This document shows, piece by piece, positions 1-9,518 of a stretch of 64,000 bases of DNA. The notes under the pieces are model-generated. The model was not told where the DNA came from. It saw nothing but the letters and a program-made list of their open reading frames with translations, and did not search any database. Both the position numbers and the translations under genes were made by a program. Within the stretch, counting starts at the first letter, position 1; each line of letters opens with the position of its first letter. This stretch comes from Ancylomarina sp963977525 (lineage in GTDB: Bacteria > Bacteroidota > Bacteroidia > Bacteroidales > Marinifilaceae): positions 177,290-241,289 of the forward strand of contig CAXBPC010000002.1 of NCBI GenBank assembly GCA_963977525.1. Reading direction: 5' to 3'.

Positions 1-2
1 TT

Positions 3-1712
3 CAGATTCAGAAGACCAGACGCGAATTTGAAGGAGATCTAACAGTTGTTGTTTTCCCATTTTTACGCTTCTCTAAGAAATCACCTGAGGAAACTGCTAA
101 CGATCTTGGAAATTACTTACAAGAAAATATCGATTCTATTCCTTCATTTAATATTGTAAAAGGATTTTTGAATTTAGTAATCGATAATTCATATTGGCTT
201 TCTGTTTTAAACGAAGCTGTTAATACTGAAAATTACGGTTTTATTCCTTTGAAAGAGGGAGCTAGAAAGGTAATGATTGAATACTCATCACCAAATACGA
301 ATAAGCCACTTCACCTTGGACACATTAGAAATAACTTATTAGGTTATTCTGTTGCAGAAATCTTAAAGGCAAACGGACTAGAAGTTATCAAGGTTAATCT
401 TGTTAACGATAGAGGTATTCATATCTGTAAGTCGATGTTGGCTTGGTTGCGTTTTGGTGAAGGTGAAACTCCTGAATCGACAGGCATTAAGGGTGATCAC
501 TTGGTTGGAAGATACTATGTGAGATTCGATAAGGAATACAAAAAAGAAATTGCAACTCTAGTCGCTAGCGGAATGGAGGCTGATGAGGCTAAAAAGAAAG
601 CTCCTCTTTTGCTTGAAGCTCAAGAAATGCTTGTGAAGTGGGAAGCTGGAGAAGAGGAAACTGTTGCTCTTTGGCGTAAAATGAACGATTGGGTATTAGC
701 TGGTTTCGAAATTACATACAAAACAATGGGTGTTGATTTCGATAAGGTTTACTTCGAATCGGATACATATAAACAAGGTAAGGCTATTGTTATGCGCGGC
801 CTTGATGAAGGCGTTCTTTACCGAAAGGAAACGGGATCAGTTTGGGCTAATCTTGAGTCTGATGGTTTAGATCACAAATTACTATTGCGTGATGATGGAA
901 CATCTGTATATATGACTCAAGATATTGGAACAGCTTACGAGCGTTTTAATGAGTTTAAAATTGATGAGCATATCTACGTTGTAGGTAATGAGCAGAATTA
1001 TCACTTCCAAGTTCTTTCTCTAGTAATGGGGAAACTAGGCTATGAGTGGCACAATAAAATTCAACATCTATCATATGGTATGGTCGAATTACCTGAAGGT
1101 AAAATGAAATCTCGTGAAGGCACTGTTGTCGATGCTGACGATTTGATGAAGGAGATGGTTAATACTGCTCGTGAAACTTCTGAAGAACTAGGTAAGCTTT
1201 CAGGTTATTCGAAAGAAGAAGCTGAGGACGTATATTCTAAAGTAGCAATGGGAGCATTGAAATATTTTATTCTTAAGGTTGATCCTAAAAAGAATATGAT
1301 GTTTAATCCTAAGGAATCTATTGATTTCAATGGTAATACTGGTCCATTTATTCAATATACATACACACGAATTCAATCCGTATTGCGTAGAGCAACTGAA
1401 AATGGTATGGAAATTCCTGGTTTAGCTAAATCTGATTTAACTATTTCTGAAAAAGAATCTTTCTTAATTCAGATGTTAGCAAATTATCCAAACGTAATAA
1501 AAGATGCGGGTAGAGATACAAGTCCAGCTTTAATTTCAAATTACGTTTACGATTTATCTAAGGAATACAATCAGTTCTATCACGATTTCCCTATGAATAA
1601 AGAGGAAAACGAGGATTTAAGAAATTTCCGTTTTGTTTTATCTAAACAAGTTGCAGGAATTATTAAGTCGGGAATGAGCTTATTGGGAGTTAGCTTACCA
1701 GAGAGAATGTAA
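3..1712 (+). CDS. argS: Arginyl-tRNA synthetase, 5'-truncated by window edge
   Basis: Cytoplasmic class I aminoacyl-tRNA synthetase that charges tRNA-Arg. The frame is open from base 3, so the gene starts outside the window; the first in-frame TTG at 168 is internal, because codons before it still read like the ArgS N-terminal domain. The ATP-binding HIGH motif appears as HLGH inside NKPLHLGHIRN (around 312-323) and the KMSKS loop as GKMKSREGT (around 1101-1120). The C-terminal anticodon-binding domain ends normally with ...LLGVSLPERM. About 570 residues are visible, close to full length. It is followed by a 200-base gap and then ffh. Identity is very secure. Confidence 0.97.
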   Translation, partial: QIQKTRREFEGDLTVVVFPFLRFSKKSPEETANDLGNYLQENIDSIPSFNIVKGFLNLVIDNSYWLSVLNEAVNTENYGFIPLKEGARKVMIEYSSPNTNKPLHLGHIRNNLLGYSVAEILKANGLEVIKVNLVNDRGIHICKSMLAWLRFGEGETPESTGIKGDHLVGRYYVRFDKEYKKEIATLVASGMEADEAKKKAPLLLEAQEMLVKWEAGEEETVALWRKMNDWVLAGFEITYKTMGVDFDKVYFESDTYKQGKAIVMRGLDEGVLYRKETGSVWANLESDGLDHKLLLRDDGTSVYMTQDIGTAYERFNEFKIDEHIYVVGNEQNYHFQVLSLVMGKLGYEWHNKIQHLSYGMVELPEGKMKSREGTVVDADDLMKEMVNTARETSEELGKLSGYSKEEAEDVYSKVAMGALKYFILKVDPKKNMMFNPKESIDFNGNTGPFIQYTYTRIQSVLRRATENGMEIPGLAKSDLTISEKESFLIQMLANYPNVIKDAGRDTSPALISNYVYDLSKEYNQFYHDFPMNKEENEDLRNFRFVLSKQVAGIIKSGMSLLGVSLPERM

Positions 1713-1883
1713 ATATATTTGTATTCGGTTGAATGCAGATACAAATAATAGAATATAAAGAATGAGCTTATCTTTAATTGAAGGTGCTCATTTAAATTAA
1801 TTGTAAGAAAAATCTGTTTTGTCTTTAAGTAGGTGTCTTATTTAAAAGATGTCTTGAGATATAAGCAAATACAGAGAATTTTT

Positions 1884-1891
1884 TATTTTTG
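1884..1891 (+). promoter_or_regulatory. Probable ffh -7 promoter box
   Basis: TATTTTTG fits the Bacteroidota -7 consensus TAnnTTTG exactly and lies 28 bases before the ATG at 1920. No well-spaced TTTG -33 box is seen. Its position argues that translation begins at 1920 and not at the upstream in-frame ATG at 1833, which would lie before the transcript start. Confidence 0.5.
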
Positions 1892-1919
1892 CAGGGAACT
1901 AAAAAAAATCCGGAAAAGA

Positions 1920-3254
1920 ATGTTTGAAAATCTTAATGAAAGACTGGAGCGGTCCTTTCAGATATTGAAAGGTCAAGGAAAGATCACAGAAATAAATATA
2001 GCTGAAACTTTAAAGGATGTTCGTCGTGCTTTACTTGATGCCGATGTCAATTTTAAAATCGCTAAGGAATTTACTGCTACAGTAAAAGAAAAAGCATTAG
2101 GACAAAATGTTCTGACTTCATTGAAGCCAAATCAATTGATGGTGAAAATTGTTCACGATGAATTGGCTGAATTGATGGGAGGAGAACATGTTGATATAGA
2201 TACAACAGGTAATCCTGCTGTTATTCTTATCGCTGGTCTTCAAGGTTCCGGTAAAACAACTTTTTCAGGAAAGTTAGCGAACCTACTTAAGACGAAACGT
2301 TCTATGAATCCTCTGTTGGTTGCAGGTGACGTTTATCGTCCTGCTGCGATTGATCAGTTGCATGTTTTAGGTGAGCAGATTGGTGTTCCAGTATATTCAG
2401 ATAAGGATAGTAAGAATCCAGTTAAAATTGCTGAAGCTGCAATTAAGGAAGCAAAAGCAAAAGGTCATGATTTAGTTATTGTCGATACGGCGGGTCGTTT
2501 AGCTGTTGATGAAACAATGATGAAGGAGATTGAGGCTGTTAAAAAGGCAATCAAACCTTCAGAGATTCTGTTCGTAGTTGACTCGATGACTGGTCAAGAT
2601 GCTGTTAATACTGCTAAAGAATTTAACGATAGATTAAATTTTGATGGTGTCGTATTAACAAAGCTTGATGGTGATACCCGTGGTGGTGCTGCTTTATCAA
2701 TTCGATCAATTGTAAACAAACCAATTAAGTTTGTTGGTACTGGTGAGAAAATGGAAGCTCTTGATGTTTTCCATCCATCACGTATGGCTGATCGTATTTT
2801 GGGTATGGGTGATATTGTTTCACTTGTTGAGCGTGCTCAGGAGCAGTTTGATGCTGACGAAGCTCGTAACCTACAAAAGAAGATTGCTAAAAATCAATTC
2901 AACTTTAACGATTTCCTTTCTCAAATTTCTCAAATTAAGAAAATGGGTAATCTTAAGGACTTAGCATCTATGATTCCAGGTGTAGGAAAAGCACTTAAGA
3001 ATATTGATATTGATGATGACGCTTTTAAAGGTATTGAGGCAATTATTTATTCGATGACACCATTAGAGCGTGAGAATCCAACTTTATTGAATGGATCTCG
3101 ACGTAAACGTATTGCCGATGGTAGTGGTTCAGATATTCAGGATGTGAATCGTTTGATTAAACAGTTCGATGAAACTCGAAAACTCATGAAAATGATGTCG
3201 AAAGGCGGAAAGATGTCCCGAATGATGGGAAATCTTCCGATGGGAAAGCGATAG
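1920..3254 (+). CDS. ffh: Signal recognition particle protein Ffh
   Basis: GTPase of the signal recognition particle; with 4.5S RNA it carries ribosomes making membrane proteins to FtsY. The N-terminal helical bundle is followed by the NG domain with GLQGSGKTT (P-loop), DTAGR and TKLDGD, then a methionine-rich M domain ending MMGNLPMGKR. From the ATG at 1920 the protein has 444 residues, the usual length. An in-frame ATG at 1833 would add 29 atypical residues and lies upstream of the likely promoter, so the later start (MFENLNERLERSFQ) is preferred. It stands alone between argS and folD and is followed by a hairpin terminator. Confidence 0.96.
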   Translation: MFENLNERLERSFQILKGQGKITEINIAETLKDVRRALLDADVNFKIAKEFTATVKEKALGQNVLTSLKPNQLMVKIVHDELAELMGGEHVDIDTTGNPAVILIAGLQGSGKTTFSGKLANLLKTKRSMNPLLVAGDVYRPAAIDQLHVLGEQIGVPVYSDKDSKNPVKIAEAAIKEAKAKGHDLVIVDTAGRLAVDETMMKEIEAVKKAIKPSEILFVVDSMTGQDAVNTAKEFNDRLNFDGVVLTKLDGDTRGGAALSIRSIVNKPIKFVGTGEKMEALDVFHPSRMADRILGMGDIVSLVERAQEQFDADEARNLQKKIAKNQFNFNDFLSQISQIKKMGNLKDLASMIPGVGKALKNIDIDDDAFKGIEAIIYSMTPLERENPTLLNGSRRKRIADGSGSDIQDVNRLIKQFDETRKLMKMMSKGGKMSRMMGNLPMGKR

Positions 3255-3266
3255 ATAATATATTGA

Positions 3267-3296
3267 AATGCTTGGCCCTTAGGTCAAGCATTTTTT
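3267..3296 (+). terminator. Intrinsic terminator after ffh
   Basis: An 11-bp stem (AATGCTTGGCC pairing with GGTCAAGCATT, one G-U pair), a 4-base loop and a T run. It lies 12 bases after the ffh stop. Confidence 0.8.
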
Positions 3297-3366
3297 CTTA
3301 TAAACAATAATGACCTGTGGCTAATAATAAGGCCGCATAATATTCATCATAGATACAAAACTAGTC

Positions 3367-4248
3367 ATGGAATTAATCGATGGAAAAAAGATTTCGGCTG
3401 AGGTAAAGCAAGAAATAGCTGCTGAAGTTGAAGGTATTATTAAAAATGGTGGTAAAAAACCTCACCTAGCGGCTATCATTGTTGGTCATGATGGTGCCAG
3501 CGAAACCTATGTGGCTGCTAAAGTTAAAGCTTGTCATCAAGTAGGATTTGATTCTTCTGAGTTTAGATTTGAAGATACAATTACTGAAGCTGAGTTGTTG
3601 GCTGAGATTGATAAGGTGAACCAAAACGATTCAATCGATGGTTTAATTGTACAATTGCCTTTACCAAAGCATATTTCAGAATCTAAAGTAATTGAAACGA
3701 TTCGTCCAGAAAAAGATGTTGATGGATTTCATCCTATGAATGTTGGTAAAATGGTTGCAACCCTTCCTACATACTTACCAGCTACACCAGCAGGAATTGT
3801 TGAGTTGTTGAAAAGATATAAAATTGAAACTTCTGGTAAGAACTGTGTTGTTATTGGTCGTAGTAATATTGTTGGTACTCCAATGAGTATTTTAATGTCA
3901 CGTAAGGCTTCATATGGGGATTGTACCGTAACGCTTTGTCATAGTCGCACAAAGAATATTCCTGAAATCACTCGTGAGGCAGATATTGTAATTGTTGCAT
4001 TAGGTATGCCTCAATTTTTAACTGGTGATATGGTTAAGGCAGGAGCTACGGTAATTGATGTAGGAATCCATAGAATCAAATCTGATAAAACGAAATCAGG
4101 ATGGAAGCTTATTGGCGATGTTAATTTCGATGAGGTAGCGCCTAAGTGTTCATTTATAACACCTGTTCCTGGTGGAGTTGGTCCAATGACAATTGTGTCA
4201 TTACTTCAAAATACATTGATTGCTTCTAAAAAAGAGATCTATTCATAG
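3367..4248 (+). CDS. folD: Bifunctional methylenetetrahydrofolate dehydrogenase/cyclohydrolase
   Basis: Cytoplasmic one-carbon enzyme that interconverts 5,10-methylene-, 5,10-methenyl- and 10-formyl-tetrahydrofolate using NADP. The 293-residue length is typical. Visible signatures are the YVAAKVKAC segment with the catalytic Tyr-Lys region, the dinucleotide-binding VIGRSNIVGTPMS, and the C-terminal PVPGGVGPMTI motif. It starts at an ATG after a 110-base gap containing the ffh terminator, and ends before its own strong terminator, so it appears to be transcribed alone. No anomaly seen. Confidence 0.96.
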   Translation: MELIDGKKISAEVKQEIAAEVEGIIKNGGKKPHLAAIIVGHDGASETYVAAKVKACHQVGFDSSEFRFEDTITEAELLAEIDKVNQNDSIDGLIVQLPLPKHISESKVIETIRPEKDVDGFHPMNVGKMVATLPTYLPATPAGIVELLKRYKIETSGKNCVVIGRSNIVGTPMSILMSRKASYGDCTVTLCHSRTKNIPEITREADIVIVALGMPQFLTGDMVKAGATVIDVGIHRIKSDKTKSGWKLIGDVNFDEVAPKCSFITPVPGGVGPMTIVSLLQNTLIASKKEIYS

Positions 4249-4272
4249 TAATTAGATCTGCTAATAATATAT

Positions 4273-4307
4273 AAGGGATGATTCTTAATTGAATCATCCC
4301 TTTTTTT
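4273..4307 (+). terminator. Intrinsic terminator after folD
   Basis: A perfect 12-bp stem (AAGGGATGATTC with its reverse complement), a 6-base loop and a run of seven T. Confidence 0.9.
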
Positions 4308-4745
4308 GTTTTTTTAAGGCTAAAAGTATATTCTTAATTAATGCTTGTTCAAGCTCATTTATAGTGAAAAAGGTTGTGTCTGGTAGAAAATTCGTTTAGT
4401 CGTGTTGTATATCTTTTTCGTCGTTCATTATTTATATAGATTGTAAATATATGATTCTTCTTGTTTTAGGTTGGTATGAGGATCTTAGGTCAGATTTGCA
4501 TTTTAGGGAGCTTATTTGTCTGATTCTTAAAATGTAGAAATGAAACTTATATGATTGTGTTTATTGAAATCGGATCAGATTTGTTGTTGTCTAGGGCTAG
4601 AAATAATGACAAATATCATATATGTTACCATGTGTTAAAGTCATGTTAATATTTGTTAAATCCATTATATGTATTAAATTTAGCATCGATTATTACCATT
4701 AAACCATTTGCATCTTTACTTAATTACTAACTAAAAAGAATTTTT
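4308..4745. other. Gap before susC, no gene seen
   Basis: This 438-base AT-rich stretch has no convincing reading frame on either strand. Its right end carries the candidate susC promoter. No neighbouring sigma/anti-sigma or two-component regulator gene accompanies the pair. Confidence 0.6.
4652..4682 (+). promoter_or_regulatory. Candidate susC promoter
   Basis: TTTG at 4652-4655, a 19-base spacer, and TAAATTTA at 4675-4682, which differs from the TAnnTTTG consensus only in the last base. It would give a leader of about 55-60 bases. Confidence 0.4.
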
Positions 4746-7700
4746 ATGAAAAAATTAATTGGACTATTCGTTTTTCTGCTACTTGTAGGGACTCAAATAG
4801 TGACTGCCCAAAGCAAGCAGATCACTGGTACAGTGACCAGTGCCGATGACGGGCTCGGAATGCCTGGTGTATCTGTTGTTGTAAAAGGTACCACTATTGG
4901 TGCTAGTACAGATATTGATGGAAAATATAGTCTCGAAGCTGCAGCAAGTGATGTGCTTGTATATAGCTTTGTGGGTATGGTTTCACAAGAAGTAACAGTT
5001 GGATCTCAAACTGTAATCAATGTAGTTCTTGAAACTGAATCTATAGGTATGGACGAAGTTGTTGTTACTGCATTGGGTGTAACTAGAGAGAAAAAATCTC
5101 TTGGTTATGCTGTAACTGAAATTAGTGGTGATGCCGTTAGCGAGGTAAAGGAGTCTAATATCGTAAATTCTCTTTCTGGTAAGGTTGCCGGTGTTAATAT
5201 CCGTCAAGCTAATACTATGGGAGGATCTGCGGATATTCTTATTCGTGGAACAGCGTCTTTATTAGGTAACAACCAAGCTTTATTTGTAGTTGATGGTGTA
5301 CCTATGGATAATAGTAATACCAATACTGCTAACCAACAAAGTGGTTGGGGTGGATATGACTATGGAAATGCTGCATCAGATATCAATCCTGATGATGTTG
5401 AGTCGGTATCTATTTTGAAAGGTGCTGCTGCATCTGCACTTTATGGTTCTAGAGCCGCGAATGGTGTTGTTTTAATTACAACTAAAAAAGGTGCTAAAAA
5501 TAAGAATGGTATTGGTGTTGTTGTAAATTCAGGTATTAGCTGGAGTACAATTGACAAAGAAACGATGCCTGAGTATCAGTATGAGTACGGTGCTGGTTAT
5601 TCTCAAGATTGGAGTTTCGAAGGTGCTCTTAATGGCTTTAATGTTGTTAATACAAATGACGATGCTTCTTGGGGACCAAAATTTGATCCTAATTTACAAG
5701 TTGTTCACTGGGATGCCCTAGATCCTAATGCTGATAATTATGGTGAAACTAGAGCTTGGGTTGCTCCTAAGTCAAAGGTTTACGATTTTTTTGAAACAGG
5801 TTTGACATATACAAATAGTGTTGCTTTAACAGGTGGTACTGATATTTCTAATTTCAGATTATCTTTTACTAATTCTGACGAAAGTGGAATTCTTCCTAAT
5901 TCAAATATTAAGAAGAATACATTGGCATTTAAAGCTAGTCAGGAGTTAAACGATAAGCTTACTGTTTCTGCTAGTGCTAACTATGTGAACACTAAAGGAA
6001 AAGGTAGATATGGTACAGGTTATGACAGTAATAACCCTATGCAGAACTTTGCACAGTGGTTCCAGACTAATCTTGACTTTAAGAGATTAGAGAATTATTA
6101 TAAATCTCCAGATGGAGATCAGAGAACTTGGAATGCTAATAATCCTACTGATTTGGATCCTGCTTATGCAAATAATCCATATTGGACTCGTTATGAGAAC
6201 TTTCAGGATGATGAAAGAAATAGATTATTTGGTTATGCTTCTTTAGATTATAAATTGAATGATATGTTCTCTTTGACTTTCAAAACATCTTTGGATTATT
6301 ATAGCGAAAGACAAAATGAAAGAAATGCTGTTGGATCAAATGATCAGTCATTTTTTACAACTTTTAACAGAACTTTCTCTGAGTGGAATACAGACGTTAT
6401 GTTGACGTTTAAGAAAAGAGTTAATGATTTCAACTTTACTGGTTTTGTTGGAGTTAACTATAGAGAGAATCTTGACCAAACAATTTTTGCACAGACTTCT
6501 GGTGGATTAGTTGTTCCTGGTTTATACACTGTGAAAAATACCACTGTAGAAAAATCTCCAACGGAGACACTACTTGAGAGAAATTTGAAGAGTGCATATG
6601 GTAGTTTTTCTGGAGGATACAAGAATTTCGCTTATTTTGAAGCTTCTTTTAGAGTTGACAATTCATCTACATTACCAAGCGATGAGAATACTTATTTTTA
6701 CCCTGCTGTTTCAACAAGTATTATTCTTTCTGAGCTAGGTGGAATGAAAGATCTTTCTTTCTTATCATTTGCTAAACTAAGAGCGAATTATGCAGAAGTA
6801 GGTAATGATACTAATCCTTATAATCTACAATCTTCATACCCACAAGGAACTAACTGGGGTAGTCAAGCTTTATTCTCTGTACATTCAACTCTTCAGAATC
6901 CAGATTTGAAATCGGAGACAACGAAGAGTTACGAAGTTGGATTAGAAGCGAATTTCTTTGATAACAGAGTTGGTTTTGATGTGGCTGTTTATAAGTCAAA
7001 TTCATTCGATCAAATTATGGCTGTGAATGTATCTAGAGCAAGTGGATACCAGCAGGCATTTGTAAACTCTGGTGAGATTGAGAATACAGGTATTGAATTA
7101 GCCTTAAACATTACTCCAGTTAAGAATAACAATCTTACTTGGGATATGAACTTGAACTTTTCGAAGAATAATAATGAAGTTAAGAGTTTATACGATGGTG
7201 TAGATAATATTCTTATTAGTTCAGCTTGGGATATTTCAATGAATGCTCAAGTAGGTGAAGAATATGGTGTTTTAAGAGGTACAAACTTTGTTTATACTGA
7301 TGGAAAGAAGACTGTAGATTCAAGAGGTTACTATATTAGAACTGAAAAAGAAGAAGTGATCGGTAACATCCAGGCAGACTGGCGTGGAGGTATTACAAAT
7401 ACACTTTCTTATAAAGGAATTTCTTTAAGAGCTCTAATTGATATTCAAAAAGGTGGTGATATTTATTCTGTAGACCGTAAGTATGGTTTAGCTACAGGTT
7501 TATATAAAGAAACTGCTGGTTTGAACTCAAAAGGTATTGATAAGCGTGCTGATGTAGCTGATGGTGGTGGTATTTTACATGCTAATGCTGTAATGGCTGA
7601 TGGAACACAAAATACAACTTTTGCTCGTGCTAACGGATGGGGTGGAGATCAGTATTATGGAAGAACACCAACTGCTAGATATGTATATGATGCATCATAT

Positions 7701-7934
7701 GTTAAGTTGAGAGAAGTTGCTTTATCTTACTCTCTACCTAATAATCTTTTAAATAACACTTTCTTAAATAAAGTTGTTATTTCTGCTGTTGGTCGTAATC
7801 TTTGGATTATCCATAAGAATACTCCTGGTTTTGATCCTGAGACAGGACAAAGTTCTGGAAACAAGCAAGGTATTGCAAATGCTTCTTACCCAACATCTAG
7901 AAGTTTTGGTTTCAATGTAACATTAGGATTTTAA
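4746..7934 (+). CDS. SusC/RagA-like TonB-dependent outer-membrane transporter
   Basis: Outer-membrane beta-barrel receptor that imports a ligand with TonB energy, partnered with the SusD-like lipoprotein 15 bases downstream. The 1062-residue product has a signal peptide ending near VTAQ, an N-terminal carboxypeptidase-regulatory-like domain (QITGTVTSADDGLGMPGVSVVVKGT), the MDEVVVTALG segment typical of TonB boxes, a plug (VFVVDGVPMDN-like and GSRAANGVVLITTKKG), and a 22-strand barrel ending in ...FGFNVTLGF with terminal aromatic Phe. No glycan enzymes or regulators lie nearby, so the substrate is unknown; polysaccharide, peptide or another nutrient are all possible. Confidence 0.93.
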   Translation: MKKLIGLFVFLLLVGTQIVTAQSKQITGTVTSADDGLGMPGVSVVVKGTTIGASTDIDGKYSLEAAASDVLVYSFVGMVSQEVTVGSQTVINVVLETESIGMDEVVVTALGVTREKKSLGYAVTEISGDAVSEVKESNIVNSLSGKVAGVNIRQANTMGGSADILIRGTASLLGNNQALFVVDGVPMDNSNTNTANQQSGWGGYDYGNAASDINPDDVESVSILKGAAASALYGSRAANGVVLITTKKGAKNKNGIGVVVNSGISWSTIDKETMPEYQYEYGAGYSQDWSFEGALNGFNVVNTNDDASWGPKFDPNLQVVHWDALDPNADNYGETRAWVAPKSKVYDFFETGLTYTNSVALTGGTDISNFRLSFTNSDESGILPNSNIKKNTLAFKASQELNDKLTVSASANYVNTKGKGRYGTGYDSNNPMQNFAQWFQTNLDFKRLENYYKSPDGDQRTWNANNPTDLDPAYANNPYWTRYENFQDDERNRLFGYASLDYKLNDMFSLTFKTSLDYYSERQNERNAVGSNDQSFFTTFNRTFSEWNTDVMLTFKKRVNDFNFTGFVGVNYRENLDQTIFAQTSGGLVVPGLYTVKNTTVEKSPTETLLERNLKSAYGSFSGGYKNFAYFEASFRVDNSSTLPSDENTYFYPAVSTSIILSELGGMKDLSFLSFAKLRANYAEVGNDTNPYNLQSSYPQGTNWGSQALFSVHSTLQNPDLKSETTKSYEVGLEANFFDNRVGFDVAVYKSNSFDQIMAVNVSRASGYQQAFVNSGEIENTGIELALNITPVKNNNLTWDMNLNFSKNNNEVKSLYDGVDNILISSAWDISMNAQVGEEYGVLRGTNFVYTDGKKTVDSRGYYIRTEKEEVIGNIQADWRGGITNTLSYKGISLRALIDIQKGGDIYSVDRKYGLATGLYKETAGLNSKGIDKRADVADGGGILHANAVMADGTQNTTFARANGWGGDQYYGRTPTARYVYDASYVKLREVALSYSLPNNLLNNTFLNKVVISAVGRNLWIIHKNTPGFDPETGQSSGNKQGIANASYPTSRSFGFNVTLGF

Positions 7935-7949
7935 TACTAAAAGACAATT

Positions 7950-9395
7950 ATGATGAAAAAAATAACATATCTATTACTAGGAATTATTTCTACGGTGGGA
8001 ATTGTTTCTTGCTCACTAGAGGATAATATTGATCCTAAGAATGCAAGTAACGTTCCAGTAGAAACCTTATTTACATCAGCTCAAATTGAGTTTGTAAATC
8101 AGTACAATAGTATGAGTGTAAATAGAAATATTTCACGTCTACTTGTTCAATATTGGATGGAAACGACTTATACTAATGAGAGTCGCTATGATTTTCTTGA
8201 TAGAGGTATCTCTGATTCATTTTCTTCTGAATTCTATAAGGACGTTATCAAAGACCTTAGAGAAGCAATGAGAATTCTTGATGCTGCTGGTTTTGAAGGA
8301 GCTTTAGCTGAAAAGGCCGTTAATCAGAAAGCAACCTTAACGATTCTTGAAATTTATTCATTTACTATTTTAACTGAGACTTTTGGAGATGTTCCATATT
8401 CAGAAGCAGCGCTTGATATACCTGACTTTACACCTAAGTATGACGATGCTGAGACTGTTTACGCAGATCTATTAGTACGTTTAAATGCTGCTATCTCTAG
8501 TTTAGATGCAAGTAAAGGTACTTGGGGAAATGAAGATTTATTATTCAAAGGTGATATAGATCAGTGGAGAATGTTAGGTAATGCTTTGAAATTAAGAATG
8601 GGAATGCGTATGGCTGATGTTCCTAGTTTTAATTCTGCAACTGTTGTTACTGAAGCTTTGGCTGCTGGTGTTTATGATGCCAATCTTGAAGGAGCTTACT
8701 TTAAGTATCTTGGTTCAGATCCTCACGTTAATACAATTTATGATGGATTCCTTATTGATGGTAGAAAAGACTATACGCCTTCGAATACTTTAATTGATAA
8801 GATGGTTGCTCTTGATGATCCACGTTTACCATTATGGTTTACACAAGTTGGTGGTGTTTATAAGGGTATTGAATATGGTAAAGAAGATGGTGGTGTTTAT
8901 GACCAATTTTCACATTTTACTGATATGTTTTTTGAGCCAACTTTAGAAGTTGCTTTAGCTGATTATTCTGAAATGGAATTTTTCCTAGCTGAGGCTGTTG
9001 AAAGAGGCTATGCTGTTGGTGGAACTGCTGAGGAACACTATAACAATGGTGTTACTGCAAGTATTCTTTATTATGGTGGAACTGAAGCGGCTGCTAATAC
9101 TTATTTAGCTCAAGCTAATGTTGCTTATGCAACAGCTGCTGGTACTTGGAAAGAAAAGATTGGTACTCAAAAATGGTTAGCTATGTACAACCGAGGTGTT
9201 GAAGGTTGGGCAGAGTGGAGACGTTTAGATTTCCCTATCTTAAATGTTCCAGCAGGAATGACTTACGGTGATATTCCTGTACGTTACCCATACCCATTTG
9301 ATGAGAATGAAATGAACGAGGAGAATTATGATGCTGCTTCTGCTGCTATTGGTGGTGATAAAGCAACAACTAAATTATGGTTCGATAAATTCTAG
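7950..9395 (+). CDS. SusD/RagB-like surface lipoprotein (SusD-like_2 type)
   Basis: Ligand-binding lipoprotein that caps the SusC barrel encoded just upstream; the two form an operon with a 15-base gap. The N terminus MMKKITYLLLGIISTVGIVSC is a lipoprotein signal with Cys22 as the lipidated residue. The body has the alpha-helical TPR-like character of SusD, and the C-terminal segment EGWAEWRRLDFP is typical of the SusD-like_2 family (PF12771). Length 481 fits. It ends before a back-to-back pair of terminators. The substrate cannot be told from sequence. Confidence 0.92.
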   Translation: MMKKITYLLLGIISTVGIVSCSLEDNIDPKNASNVPVETLFTSAQIEFVNQYNSMSVNRNISRLLVQYWMETTYTNESRYDFLDRGISDSFSSEFYKDVIKDLREAMRILDAAGFEGALAEKAVNQKATLTILEIYSFTILTETFGDVPYSEAALDIPDFTPKYDDAETVYADLLVRLNAAISSLDASKGTWGNEDLLFKGDIDQWRMLGNALKLRMGMRMADVPSFNSATVVTEALAAGVYDANLEGAYFKYLGSDPHVNTIYDGFLIDGRKDYTPSNTLIDKMVALDDPRLPLWFTQVGGVYKGIEYGKEDGGVYDQFSHFTDMFFEPTLEVALADYSEMEFFLAEAVERGYAVGGTAEEHYNNGVTASILYYGGTEAAANTYLAQANVAYATAAGTWKEKIGTQKWLAMYNRGVEGWAEWRRLDFPILNVPAGMTYGDIPVRYPYPFDENEMNEENYDAASAAIGGDKATTKLWFDKF

Positions 9396-9414
9396 AACTT
9401 TATAAATATTATTA

Positions 9415-9447
9415 AAAAGAGCTGGTCATTTGACCAGCTCTTTTTTT
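9415..9447 (+). terminator. Terminator after susC-susD pair
   Basis: A long stem (AGAGCTGGTCA with its complement), a short loop and seven T. Confidence 0.88.
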
Positions 9448-9450
9448 ATA

Positions 9451-9487
9451 AAAAAGAATCCCAACTTCTTTTTGAAGTTGGGATTTA
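9451..9487 (-). terminator. Terminator after dbpA-type helicase
   Basis: Read on the minus strand: stem AATCCCAACTTC with GAAGTTGGGATT, loop of A residues, then a T run. It faces the susD terminator, separating convergent units. Confidence 0.8.
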
Positions 9488-9518
9488 TTTATGTCTATAT
9501 TCTCTAAAAATGTTGAGA

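Noticed and set aside
1833..1919. Extended N terminus of Ffh
   Set aside because: Starts before the likely promoter and adds residues foreign to the family.
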